A DNA stretch of 64,000 nt from Dendrolimus kikuchii. Taxonomy: Eukaryota > Arthropoda > Insecta > Lepidoptera > Lasiocampidae. The stretch lies in NCBI GenBank assembly GCA_019925095.2, contig CM034402.1, positions 6,211,501 to 6,275,500 of the forward strand. The letters are read 5' to 3'. A program made the translations under genes and the position numbers. Shown one piece after another: positions 1 to 9,507 of this stretch. The notes beneath the pieces are model-generated. The model ran no database searches, had not been told where the DNA came from, and worked only from the letters and a program-made list of their open reading frames with translations. Position 1 is the first letter of the stretch; every line of letters starts with the position of its first letter.

Positions 1-1560
1 GTGGACCAATTATCTAATATTTTGGAAGAAAAATCTATTTATTTAAAGAACTAGAACACAAATACGCTTATGCGCTGCCAAAAAAATGAGCGCGATGTTT
101 TGTCTAATTTAACAGTTGTATTGGAATCGAGCACTAGCGGCGCAGCGGGAACTTACCAGGAGCAAACCGAAAAAATAATAGTCCTGCCAGGTCTGGCCAT
201 TCATGCGCCCCCCAGAGTCTACAGGGCGTAGGCCTGGACACGGGCGGCAACGCCCTATTTACGGCACTGCTCTGTTGAGGTGATTTTGTAAGATAAGTTA
301 TACGGCAGGTTATATATCAAGGTGGGAAACTCCGTATCTCTTTATATCCGTGACTAAATGAATAGTTACGCCGATAAAAAATCGGTCAGTAAAGCTAAGA
401 CACCATTTAACTCTATGTTCGAATTGTAGCTGTCGTTAAATTCCGTTTAAAAAAGGTAAAAATCGAGAGGTATATGAACTTACCTCACTGACGGACTTCC
501 CCACCTTGACTATAAACATATCATATGTTAACAACGTCTAAATTGAAGTTTCAGATGATGAAAAATTCAAATACCGCGTAAAAATTCCCATCAAAAACAA
601 TTTTAATTAATTACGCGTGAAAATTTAATGACAAGTATTTTCTAAACAATTTAATTACAGTTATTCAGGTGCGTGGGGTCTCATTACGTAGTTTGCGTGG
701 AAGGACTCGTTTATAATGTACGCTATAAATACGGTTGAATATGAGAGCGTGGTGAAGTATATTACTCATATAAACCTCAATGCAGGTGAAACATATAAAA
801 TGGTCGTATGTAAAATATAACATTATAATTTTGAAAGCAAATTAATATAACCCAATTGTTTAATTTCGTCGAAGTAAATATATTTTATCTACGTATGGAG
901 TAATAATTTGAATACGAGTGATGGTGGCTGCGTATTATAGATAATAATACATATTATAAAATTCTAAAAATACAGTGTCTGTACATTGAAGCTATTTAAA
1001 AAAAATAGAATAGATTATAGGAACAATAGCGAACCGATGCATTTTTTTTTAGATTTCTTGTCTATCTGTTTTGTTTGTTCGGGATACACGTAAAAACTCG
1101 TGATCCGATTTCAATGCGGTTTTCATTGATCGATAGCAAATTCTTGGACTTAAAATCTGCGCTACTTCTTATTTCAGGAATCCAGCGAGAATTTTCCGGG
1201 AAATGACTTAAAGTGGCTAAACTGAGAAAATAAACACTCAGTCATTTCCAGGTTTACAAATCAGTCTTAAAAGAAATCAGAACTCATATAAACAAGAACT
1301 CTGGCTTTGGTGACAAAACAAGCAACTGACACATGTTTTTCGTAGTCCCGCTTTTGATATGCGGCTTTGTGGCGCACGAGAAAAACAAAGTTTTGTAGCC
1401 ATTTTCTCAAAGCTACAAGTTTTTAGCATGAGTCGACAGTGTAGCCAAATAAAAAGAACATTTATCCGTATATTTTTAGGGTTTCGTACTGATTCTGAGA
1501 AAAACGAAACACTTGACGACTTATGTGGTCCAGTGGACTGAGCTGTAAAGCCTAACACAC
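1..1560. other. Intergenic A+T-rich stretch, no gene recognised
   Basis: No open frame longer than about 110 codons and none with a recognisable domain. A short G+C-rich patch near 190-290 stands out from the A+T-rich background but I cannot assign it. The two overlapping opposite-strand ORFs near 1277-1615 look accidental. Confidence 0.5.
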
Positions 1561-1596
1561 ACAAAGACGGGGGAGGGATCACTCCCCCGTCTTTGT
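1561..1596. repeat. Perfect 15-bp hairpin
   Basis: Two 15-nt arms (1561-1575 and 1582-1596), acaaagacgggggag and its exact reverse complement, enclose a 6-nt loop. The G+C-rich tip is unusual in this A+T-rich DNA. There is no U-run and no adjacent gene, so a terminator is not implied; it may be the inner fold or end of a small foldback element. Confidence 0.7.
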
Positions 1597-1754
1597 CATA
1601 ACTGGTCACATCCATATAGCACTAGTTAGGTTAATATATATAGGTATATGTTAAGTATTAAATAAATATTTTAAAAAACAACATAATAAATAATATAATA
1701 TAATAAATTAAAAAAACATATACCTTAAACATAAGGCACACACTGCACATGCAC

Positions 1755-2742
1755 TGTTGGTGTTGCAGTGGACTGTAGGACTGTAGAGGGTTGGTCGCTG
1801 GTTCGGGTAACCGATTTTCCGAAATGAAAACAACCGAAAACGATGCTACGGGAGGCTTCGACTTCGTTGGCGTTGGCGGGAGGGAGCTTCTTCTTATGAA
1901 CTGCGAACGAACTAAACGAACTACTCACGAACTACAAAACGAACTACAAAAATGCGCCCCAAAGGCGTCCTATATTTATAGAGGCTACCTCCGCCGACCC
2001 CTCGCTTCGTCGTAACACCCCCTTTACTTTATTTCCTTAATTTTACATACATTAAGCCTTATGTTAACTTACCACTATTATACATTTTGGTACACCCTAG
2101 ATCTTAGTACATTTCGAGGGTCCTTACACAGTTGTGACCCATGGTTTTTGTTAGCGGGACGTCGTAATGGGCGTTTACCTCGCCCCCCGCTTCATTAGTA
2201 TAAATATAAAGCGCTGAGCGCCCTTACCATTACCTCATTACAAAAACGTGCGCTGTCGAGCGCGGACCTCTGCCTGCACCATCATTATGGCCTACTCGCG
2301 TTCGGAGTAGGCAGTAGTGCAGGCATACCTCACGGATCCCGGGCTCCGGTTGCGTTCTGCAGTCCCGTAGCCCGGTTTCCGCTACCCTTTTGGGTCCCGG
2401 GTTCCAGGCGGCGTTCTGCACGCCTGTAACCCGGTTCCCTTTACATGCTGAGTCCCGGGCTCCAGGCGGCGTTCTGCACGCCTGTAGCCCGGTCTCATTT
2501 ACCGGGATCTAATAGGGTCCTACTGGTCAATAAAAGGCACAACGCTACAACATTTATTTCCTAGTGAGTTAAGGCTTATTACATTTTATATTCAATTCTT
2601 ATAATTATAATTTATTTATTTAATTTCAAATTAATAACGGTTAAAAATAAACTATATCTATCTCAGTCCGACCCGTCTCTTTCCTGCGCCTAACGGTCGC
2701 GTATACATAGTCTGTGAGGCTTAGCAAATTATACCTATGTTC
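1755..2742 (-). repeat. 3' LTR of the BEL element
   Basis: Matches 8532-9507 throughout except for an extra 12 bp near 1936-1947, where a gaactacaaaa unit is doubled. On the minus strand it would supply the polyadenylation site. A TATA-like box (TATAAATA on the minus strand) lies at 1973-1980. A three-unit stem-loop array lies at 2338-2492. The minus-strand terminus is CCAACA, a normal CA end; the other end (GAACATAGG) lacks a clear TG. Confidence 0.93.
2271..2492. repeat. Tandem stem-loop array within the 3' LTR
   Basis: Three imperfect copies of a 38-39 nt inverted repeat, CCCGGG..CCAGGCG..CGCCTG..CCCGG, start at 2338, 2396 and 2454, with 58-bp spacing. Just upstream, 2271-2325 forms a further compound hairpin with outer stem tgcctgcac/gtgcaggca and inner stem cctactc/gagtagg. 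G+C-rich and palindromic, unlike the rest of the LTR. Confidence 0.8.
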
Positions 2743-2794
2743 TTATCGCCTATTGAGACGGGTCGGTGAGTTTCATACATTGTGTTTGTCGTCG

Positions 2795-5700
2795 TCAACA
2801 TTCTCCCGCCGTCGCGTCTCGCGATTCTCCTATGGGCAGCACGACGACTCTCTTGGTAGGCCGCCTCAGCACTCGTCCGCTGGCCGTCGTCACGTCCAGG
2901 ACTCGAACCTCGCCGTCTCTGCCGGGATGCACTGCAGTCACTCGTCCTCGGGGCCATGTGTTACGGGGCAGATTTGGGTCGCAAATAATAACCAAATCGC
3001 CTACCTTAGGGTTGTCACCACTTGCGTAGGGCTCCCGCCGGTATTGTAGTAGCGGCAGGTACTCCCGCACCCACCGTCGCCAGAAGACATCGGCGAGGTA
3101 CTGCGCGCGTCTCCAGTGCGCGCGCGCAGTCACGTCGCTGGCCTCGAAGTTCCCGGGGGCCGGCATGTGGCAGTTCGGCCCCAGGAGTAGCAGGTTCGGC
3201 GTGATGGCTGGGGGCTCGTCGGGACCCACGGCCACATGAGTGAGCGGCCGCGAGTTCACGGTGGCTTCGACTTCGGCGAGCAGTGTGGCGAGCGTCTCAT
3301 CGCTCGGGCGCTGCTCGCGCAGGGTGACGCGCAACGCCTCTTTGACGGTGCGCACCATGCGCTCCCAGGCGCCGGCCATGAAGGGTGCCGCCGGCGGTAA
3401 GAACCGCCAGGCGATCTGCCGGCGCGACGCTTCCTCTTCGACGGCGCGCCCAGCCTCCGCGAGTTCGCGGTCGGCCGAGCGGAAACACGTAGCGTTGTCG
3501 CTCCAGAGTTCGGTGGGGACGCCGCGCCGCGCTATGAAGCGGCGCAGCGCGTTGATGGCTGAGTCAGCACTCAGCGACGCGACGACCTCGAGGTGTAGTG
3601 CCCGTGACGTCATACATGTGAATAACGCCACATATCTCTTCTCCCGGTGACGGCCCACGGTCACCTCCAGTGGGCCAAAGTAGTCTACGCCCGTGAAGGT
3701 GAAGGGGCGCGAGTGATGCGCCAGGCGAGCTGCAGGCAGGCTCCCCGTCGATGGACTCGCTGGCTGGGCCCTCCTCAGTCGGCATTGGAGGCAGTTCCTC
3801 AACACTGCTTTGACTGAGGGCCGTATCTTCATAACCCACAGCCGCTGTCGTAGCTCGTTGACCACCATCTCGACGCCACCATGGTGTAGTTTCTCGTGTA
3901 CATGTTGTATGTACAACTTTGTGTATTTATGTTTCCCGTCTAAGATGGCAGGATTGGCCATCTCGTAGCTTATTTCTTGCGCCTCGTCGATTCTTCCTCG
4001 CAGCCGCAATATGTTATGTTCGTCGGTTTCTATAGTTAAACCGGCGAGCTCTCCCTTGTTATGACGTCGACGTATCGTATCGAGCGGTTTATCGCCGAAC
4101 GATTCGCGTTGTGCGAGCGCAATGAGTTTACGCTCAGACAACATTAACATTTTCCCGTTGATTTTCTTGAATTTTCTTTCAACGTTATTTTCTTTTGGAC
4201 ACTTCGATTTTTCTTTGTTCTTCTTCTTTATGTTTTTCTTCCACTCTTCGTCTGGAGTAGGATTCTTCTTTGTTCTTTTACGGCGCGCGGCTGCCACCGT
4301 GTTCGTGGGTCGTTTGCATAGTCTGATAAATTGAAGTACGCGTCCCATCGTTCTCACTATGGTAGTCCAACGTGAGAAACGTTTGAAGTCGATGACGATG
4401 ACGTCATTGTCTTCAGTTAATGTTGCGCACTTTTCTTCTCCGGTGGTTGGCACCTCGGTCTTCGTTTCTTGCGGCCATTTTTCTATGTCAAGATACAGGA
4501 ACTTGGGGCCCGTAAACCACCTGTGTTGTGGGTTGAAGTCACTTGGTGTTTTACGCGTTGCGTCGTCTGCAACGTTCTGCGCCGAGGGTAACCATCGCCA
4601 TTCATTCTTCTTAGTGAGGTCTTCTATTTCGGCGAGGCGATGGGCCACGAACGTTTTGTAAGTTCGCGGTTCCGCTCGAATCCATGCTAGCGTAGTGCGC
4701 GAGTCGCTCCAGTATGTGTGACGGTGTAATTCCCAGTCGTGTCCCTCTTGCACGGACTTGCTCAGGCGGGCTCCCAGGACGGCTGCTTGGAGTTCGAGTC
4801 GCGGAATGGAGACTGGTTTCATTGGTGTCACGCGACTTTTAGCTGCCGCTATCATGACGTTGACCCGGCCGTCCGCCCGTGTCGTGCGTATGTACACAAC
4901 CGCAGCGTATGCCTCTTCACTAGCATCGACGAATGTGTGCAACTCCCTGATCGCTGCCGGTGAATATTCGTAGCAGCGTGGAATGCGTAAGTTAGGTAGA
5001 GATATCAAGTCTCTCAGCCAATTTTTCCATTTGTCTTGCAGTTCCTCCGGGATGACTTCGTCCCATGTTGTTTTATATTTCCATGTATCTTGCATGATGC
5101 GTTTCGCCGGTGTGGTGAGGGGGGAAATGAACCCCAGGGGGTCGAATATTGACATAATGAGTCCCAGTGCCTCTCTCTTCGTCGGCATTCGACTCCCCGC
5201 CAATACTTCTGCCGGAACTCTTCTTTGATTGACACGAAAGCCAAGCGTGTCTTCTCTCACGTGCCACATCAGACCCAATGTTTTTTCTATTTCGCTCCCG
5301 CCGATTTCAACGGTGGTTTGACCGGATGGCGCGAAGCTTGAAATCGCCTCCTTATAATTGGAGGTCCACCCTCGGAGTTGGAAACCCGCTCGCCGCTGTA
5401 TGTTGTCAACGGCAGCTGTCATTTTCCTGGCTTCTTCAACTGTTTGAAGGCTTTGCAGATAGTCGTCCATGTAATGATTGACCACTATTGCCCTCGCCGC
5501 TTCTCTGTCTTCATTTTCAAATTCCCTTGCGTTCTTGTTTTTCACGTACAAGGCTACGCAAGGCGAAGACGTTGCACCAAAGATGAGCGACGTCATTCTA
5601 TATTCCTCTGGAGGCTCGCTATCGCGGCGGTTGCCACGCCACAGAAAGCGTAATGCATCCCTGTCGGCTTCTATGATCTTCACTTGCATGAACATTTCCT

Positions 5701-8491
5701 TTATGTCGGCAGACACTGCCACTGGATACTGCCGGTACTTCATGATGACTCCCGGTAGTGATCGAAGAAGGTCGGGTCCAGGCAGCAACATATCGTTCAG
5801 ACTTCTGCCATGATACTTGGCGGCTGCGTCGTGGACCACCCTTATTTTCTCCTTGTCTGGATTCACGACGGCGAAGTGGGGAAGATACCACGTCCTCCCG
5901 CTGGTGGGGGGAGTGGAGGCGCGCTCGGCGTAGCCTGACAACATTAAATTTTCAATTCTCTCTTCATACTTCGCTTTAAGCTCTTCATCGCGATCCAATT
6001 TTTTTTCTAAGTTCTGAAGTCTCTTCAATGCATTTTCATAATTATTTGGCATAGGTGAACTTTCATCTTTCCATAAAAGTCCCGTTTCAAATTGTCCATT
6101 TTCCAAACGACGAGTTTTCTTTTCCAATATTTCCAAGGCGCGTTGTTGCGGATCGCTAACCTGCGTTCTGGGTTCGATTCCCAGTGATTCCAACGCGAAA
6201 TATTTTTTCATAATTTCTTCAAGCGGGTCGTGGTCTTCTTCCATCATGCTCAAGTGTGAGCAGAACACGACCGGCGATGTGGTTGAGGTGCGGCAGCCGT
6301 GCAGCACCCAACCCAGCTGCGTACGAGAGGCGACCGGTTGGTGACGCGGGCCTTTACGTACTTCATTTGAAATAATCAGCTCCCAATTATCTTGGCCGAT
6401 TAGTATCTTCGGTGTAGCTCTTTCATAGATGAGTACATTTTCTATCTCCTGCAGATGTGCACAGCCCTGCACATCGCTCCGATGAACGGTCTGGCTGAAG
6501 AAGCTCATGTTCTTTATTGTGCGAGCGTCCCTCAGTGTGTGTTCTTCTGTTTCATATGAGCCTCTTATCCTGGCGGACACTCGCATGCTGTAGTCATGCG
6601 ATGATTCTTCACCGTTGACTCCCTGCATCTTCATGGGATCCCGTGGTCCGCTAAGTCCCAGTTGCTCGGCCAGCTGCGCATCAATAATGGTCACGGTGCT
6701 GCCTTCGTCCAATAGTGCGTAGGTGTGACGACTGCCCCTCGGTCCGGTTATAGCGACCGGGGCCACCTTCAGATAGGCACGTCGTTTGTTTCTTCCATCA
6801 TTGATAACGCTGTTGATCGCGGACGCTAACACTTCTCCCGCCGGTTCTGACGTCACACTCACTGCACTTGGACTTACCTCGTTAACTTCAGGTCTCCTTT
6901 GGTGATGCAGCAAGCGGTGGTGGTGTAGCGTACACCTTTCCACCCCACACGGCGGGGCGCGGCACGAAGAACGTCGATGCCTACTTCGCAGGCAGCGGAA
7001 GCACACTTTACACTTTTTGGCTAAGTCCCACCGCGCGCTCACATCCGCACCGACGAACTTGCGGCAATCGCTAAGTTTATGATCGCGTTTGCAGACTGGG
7101 CACGGTTCACTTTTTCTCATATTCACGCGTTCACTGTCGTTGTTCACTATGTGTATGTGCTCCGTCCTCCTTTTCGATCGTGCCATCTCGCTCTCGCGTT
7201 CGATCGGTGCATACGCGGCGCACTTGTCTGCCTCTTCATTCAGGAAGCTCGCAAGTTTCTTAAGTTCCGGAACCCCTTCGGTCTTCATAGCTGCATAGTC
7301 GTACCACTTGTTCCTTACGATTGGAGTCAGCTTCTCCACTGCCGCGCGTAGCATCTCTGGGCTATGTAAATACTGCGGCTTGTTCAATACTTCAATTGTT
7401 GCTACTAGGTTTGCCATCTTGTTGGCAAATAGGCACAAGTCCCGAGGGCTGTCGGTGACTCGTGTCCATGTCTTCATTTTCTCCATTTCTCCCAGCACAA
7501 GGGCATCTGGACGGCCGAACCTTCTTTCCAATGCCTTCAAAATATCTTCAGGCCCCGTCTGGGTAATCAGCAGGGCACTGACGGCCTCCAGTGCGGCTCC
7601 CCTTAGGCTTCTACGTAGGCGCGCGACGTTCTCCCCTGCTGAGAAGCTCCCTCCCGATTCCCGAAAGGCTGCCTGGAAGGACAGCCATTCGCCACTATTT
7701 CCATTAAAAGTCGGGAGTTCTTGCATGTATCGCTGCGCCTGTCTTGTGCTCGTTCGCGCCGCTTCAGTGATCGCTTCTGCCAGTGACGTCACATCCATGA
7801 CGTTTGAACGTGCAGGCGGGCCTCGTTCTGAGACCCGTTGTCCGCGTGCCATATTTCCGACGTGGACGCCCTGTCCCCGTTCATTCATTCTCCCTATATC
7901 GCTGGCTAACGTCGCTGGGGCGGGGGGGGGTTCTGTGGCATGTGGTTCCTGCGTTTGCGGCAGTCTCTCGAACCACATGTCTACTCTTCTTGATGGTAGT
8001 TCGCTTTCTTCGATGACGTCATCATCGTCCGATGATTCGGCTTGTAGCCTATTTATTCTCGCTTGTTCGAGTTCAACGGCTGCCTCCAACTGTTTCAACT
8101 TCAATGCGGCTAGTCTCTCTTTGGCTTCCAGCTCGGCAAGTCGTCTGCGGGAAGTCGTGGAGCGTAGTGACTGCGGTCTTGAAGTTTCTTCTAGAGTGCA
8201 TTCTTTTCTGCGAAGTATTTCGCGTAAAACTGGCGGTGGTTGTGGCTGCAAATCCGTAACAGAGACCGGCATTGTTGCTTTTACTGTCGTTGCCGACGCC
8301 GTTGGCGTTGCTTTTACGGCAGTTGCTTTTACTGTCGTTGCTTTTACGGTCGTTGCTTTTACTGAGCTAGTCTCTGTTCCGGATTCCGCCGTGACACTGC
8401 CAGTTGTCGTTGAGGTTGTTGCTACCTCTGTCGCACTCTTCTTGTTCGCCTGCGCAGCGTCCTTTTCGATTCTGCTTCTCGTATTCGGCAT
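2795..8491 (-). CDS. BEL/Pao gag-pol polyprotein (gag, protease, RT, RNase H, integrase)
   Basis: Single 1898-aa frame making the capsid and all enzymes for retrotransposition. Visible in order: VKAT-rich low-complexity region (44-73); Ala/Leu/Glu-rich likely coiled coil (113-152); DUF1759-type gag (about 257-410); two CCHC knuckles, CPVC..H..C (464-476) and CFRC..H..C (497-510); aspartic protease with LLDEGS, Asp595; RT with first palm Asp929 and YMDD at 1007-1010; RNase H acidic residues Asp1189, Glu1233, Asp1263, Asp1309; a Lys-rich linker (1404-1445); integrase zinc finger with Cys1567/Cys1570 and core Asp1603, Asp1665, Glu1710; DUF5641-like C-terminus (about 1805-1888). All catalytic residues I can identify are present, and there are no stops or frameshifts, so it may encode working protein. 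The start chosen is the first ATG of the frame, 40 bp inside the 5' LTR. The protease has DEG rather than DTG/DSG, which is common in this group. G+C-rich relative to neighbours. Confidence 0.95.
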   Translation of the reverse strand: MPNTRSRIEKDAAQANKKSATEVATTSTTTGSVTAESGTETSSVKATTVKATTVKATAVKATPTASATTVKATMPVSVTDLQPQPPPVLREILRRKECTLEETSRPQSLRSTTSRRRLAELEAKERLAALKLKQLEAAVELEQARINRLQAESSDDDDVIEESELPSRRVDMWFERLPQTQEPHATEPPPAPATLASDIGRMNERGQGVHVGNMARGQRVSERGPPARSNVMDVTSLAEAITEAARTSTRQAQRYMQELPTFNGNSGEWLSFQAAFRESGGSFSAGENVARLRRSLRGAALEAVSALLITQTGPEDILKALERRFGRPDALVLGEMEKMKTWTRVTDSPRDLCLFANKMANLVATIEVLNKPQYLHSPEMLRAAVEKLTPIVRNKWYDYAAMKTEGVPELKKLASFLNEEADKCAAYAPIERESEMARSKRRTEHIHIVNNDSERVNMRKSEPCPVCKRDHKLSDCRKFVGADVSARWDLAKKCKVCFRCLRSRHRRSSCRAPPCGVERCTLHHHRLLHHQRRPEVNEVSPSAVSVTSEPAGEVLASAINSVINDGRNKRRAYLKVAPVAITGPRGSRHTYALLDEGSTVTIIDAQLAEQLGLSGPRDPMKMQGVNGEESSHDYSMRVSARIRGSYETEEHTLRDARTIKNMSFFSQTVHRSDVQGCAHLQEIENVLIYERATPKILIGQDNWELIISNEVRKGPRHQPVASRTQLGWVLHGCRTSTTSPVVFCSHLSMMEEDHDPLEEIMKKYFALESLGIEPRTQVSDPQQRALEILEKKTRRLENGQFETGLLWKDESSPMPNNYENALKRLQNLEKKLDRDEELKAKYEERIENLMLSGYAERASTPPTSGRTWYLPHFAVVNPDKEKIRVVHDAAAKYHGRSLNDMLLPGPDLLRSLPGVIMKYRQYPVAVSADIKEMFMQVKIIEADRDALRFLWRGNRRDSEPPEEYRMTSLIFGATSSPCVALYVKNKNAREFENEDREAARAIVVNHYMDDYLQSLQTVEEARKMTAAVDNIQRRAGFQLRGWTSNYKEAISSFAPSGQTTVEIGGSEIEKTLGLMWHVREDTLGFRVNQRRVPAEVLAGSRMPTKREALGLIMSIFDPLGFISPLTTPAKRIMQDTWKYKTTWDEVIPEELQDKWKNWLRDLISLPNLRIPRCYEYSPAAIRELHTFVDASEEAYAAVVYIRTTRADGRVNVMIAAAKSRVTPMKPVSIPRLELQAAVLGARLSKSVQEGHDWELHRHTYWSDSRTTLAWIRAEPRTYKTFVAHRLAEIEDLTKKNEWRWLPSAQNVADDATRKTPSDFNPQHRWFTGPKFLYLDIEKWPQETKTEVPTTGEEKCATLTEDNDVIVIDFKRFSRWTTIVRTMGRVLQFIRLCKRPTNTVAAARRKRTKKNPTPDEEWKKNIKKKNKEKSKCPKENNVERKFKKINGKMLMLSERKLIALAQRESFGDKPLDTIRRRHNKGELAGLTIETDEHNILRLRGRIDEAQEISYEMANPAILDGKHKYTKLYIQHVHEKLHHGGVEMVVNELRQRLWVMKIRPSVKAVLRNCLQCRLRRAQPASPSTGSLPAARLAHHSRPFTFTGVDYFGPLEVTVGRHREKRYVALFTCMTSRALHLEVVASLSADSAINALRRFIARRGVPTELWSDNATCFRSADRELAEAGRAVEEEASRRQIAWRFLPPAAPFMAGAWERMVRTVKEALRVTLREQRPSDETLATLLAEVEATVNSRPLTHVAVGPDEPPAITPNLLLLGPNCHMPAPGNFEASDVTARAHWRRAQYLADVFWRRWVREYLPLLQYRREPYASGDNPKVGDLVIICDPNLPRNTWPRGRVTAVHPGRDGEVRVLDVTTASGRVLRRPTKRVVVLPIGESRDATAGEC

Positions 8492-8705
8492 ACTTCAGTT
8501 CTTCCAATACGGCTCGAAGCTGACCAGACGATGTTGGTGTTGCAGTGGACTGTAGGACTGTAGAGGGTTGGTCGCTGGTTCGGGTAACCGATTTTCCGAA
8601 ATGAAAACAACCGAAAACGATGCTACGGGAGGCTTCGACTTCGTTGGCGTTGGCGGGAGGGAGCTTCTTCTTATGAACTGCGAACGAACTAAACGAACTA
8701 CTCAC
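8367..8705 (-). CDS. Possible upstream ORF in the BEL leader (112 codons)
   Basis: An ATG inside the 5' LTR, about 35 nt downstream of the TATA box, opens a 112-codon frame that runs past the gag-pol start (8491) in a different frame. The N-terminal half is LTR-encoded and recurs in the 3' LTR at 1725-1928 with a different end. No domain recognised. It may be chance, or an upstream ORF that lowers gag-pol translation if transcription really starts upstream of 8705. Confidence 0.3.
   Translation of the reverse strand: MSSSFSSFAVHKKKLPPANANEVEASRSIVFGCFHFGKSVTRTSDQPSTVLQSTATPTSSGQLRAVLEELKYAEYEKQNRKGRCAGEQEECDRGSNNLNDNWQCHGGIRNRD
8511..8526 (-). promoter_or_regulatory. Candidate tRNA primer-binding site
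   Basis: On the minus strand TGGTCAGCTTCGAGCC starts 5 nt inside the 5' LTR edge. TGG matches the CCA end of a tRNA, and the complement reads like a T-arm plus acceptor end (GGCTCGAAGCTGACCA). The tRNA species was not identified. Confidence 0.45.
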
Positions 8706-9507
8706 GAACTACAAAAATGCGCCCCAAAGGCGTCCTATATTTATAGAGGCTACCTCCGCCGACCCCTCGCTTCGTCGTAACACCCCCTTTACTTTATTTC
8801 CTTAATTTTACATACATTAAGCCTTATGTTAACTTACCACTATTATACATTTTGGTACACCCTAGATCTTAGTACATTTCGAGGGTCCTTACACAGTTGT
8901 GACCCATGGTTTTTGTTAGCGGGACGTCGTAATGGGCGTTTACCTCGCCCCCCGCTTCATTAGTATAAATATAAAGCGCTGAGCGCCCTTACCATTACCT
9001 CATTACAAAAACGTGCGCTGTCGAGCGCGGACCTCTGCCTGCACCATCATTATGGCCTACTCGCGTTCGGAGTAGGCAGTAGTGCAGGCATACCTCACGG
9101 ATCCCGGGCTCCGGTTGCGTTCTGCAGTCCCGTAGCCCGGTTTCCGCTACCCTTTTGGGTCCCGGGTTCCAGGCGGCGTTCTGCACGCCTGTAACCCGGT
9201 TCCCTTTACATGCTGAGTCCCGGGCTCCAGGCGGCGTTCTGCACGCCTGTAGCCCGGTCTCATTTACCGGGATCTAATAGGGTCCTACTGGTCAATAAAA
9301 GGCACAACGCTACAACATTTATTTCCTAGTGAGTTAAGGCTTATTACATTTTATATTCAATTCTTATAATTATAATTTATTTATTTAATTTCAAATTAAT
9401 AACGGTTAAAAATAAACTATATCTATCTCAGTCCGACCCGTCTCTTTCCTGCGCCTAACGGTCGCGTATACATAGTCTGTGAGGCTTAGCAAATTATACC
9501 TATGTTC
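8532..9507 (-). repeat. 5' LTR of the BEL element
   Basis: 976 bp, the promoter-bearing copy. Same stem-loop array as the 3' LTR at 9103-9257 and compound hairpin from 9036. Ends CCAACA next to the coding region on the minus strand. With the next base outside (9508) it would start TG, but the internal LTR copy does not share that base, so the exact border is uncertain. Confidence 0.93.
8738..8745 (-). promoter_or_regulatory. TATA box of the BEL promoter
   Basis: Minus-strand CTCTATAAATATAGG is a good TATA match. Downstream, towards gag-pol, are repeats of AGTTCGT, where initiation would be expected; the 12-bp indel between the LTRs falls in that tract. No start site can be proven from sequence. 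Confidence 0.55.

Larger units (their letters stand above)
1755..9507 (-). mobile_element. Complete BEL/Pao LTR retrotransposon
   Basis: Two long direct repeats (988 and 976 bp) bracket one uninterrupted 1898-codon gag-pol frame. Domain order gag, CCHC knuckles, aspartic protease, RT, RNase H, integrase, C-terminal DUF5641-like region is the BEL/Pao (Belpaoviridae) order. There is no envelope frame between integrase and the 3' LTR; only 52 bp separate them. The LTRs are identical in my reading except for a 12-bp tandem indel, so the insertion is young. No target-site duplication is evident: the left flank ends tgcac and the right flank starts aagag. Element copies by reverse transcription and integrates into the host genome. 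Confidence 0.95.

Noticed and set aside
1277..1615. 112-codon minus-strand ORF
   Set aside because: Overlaps an opposite ORF, includes the hairpin at 1561-1596, has no domain and low-quality codon pattern.
2338..2492. CRISPR-like array
   Set aside because: Three 58-bp units with similar, not unique, spacers inside a retrotransposon LTR of a eukaryote.
2742..2795. Envelope gene of the BEL element
   Set aside because: Only 52 bp lie between the gag-pol stop and the 3' LTR, so there is no room for one.
7308..8555. 415-codon plus-strand ORF
   Set aside because: Antisense to the N-terminal gag part of the BEL frame; Ser/Val/Ala-rich from reading the complement of VKAT and gag codons. No domain.
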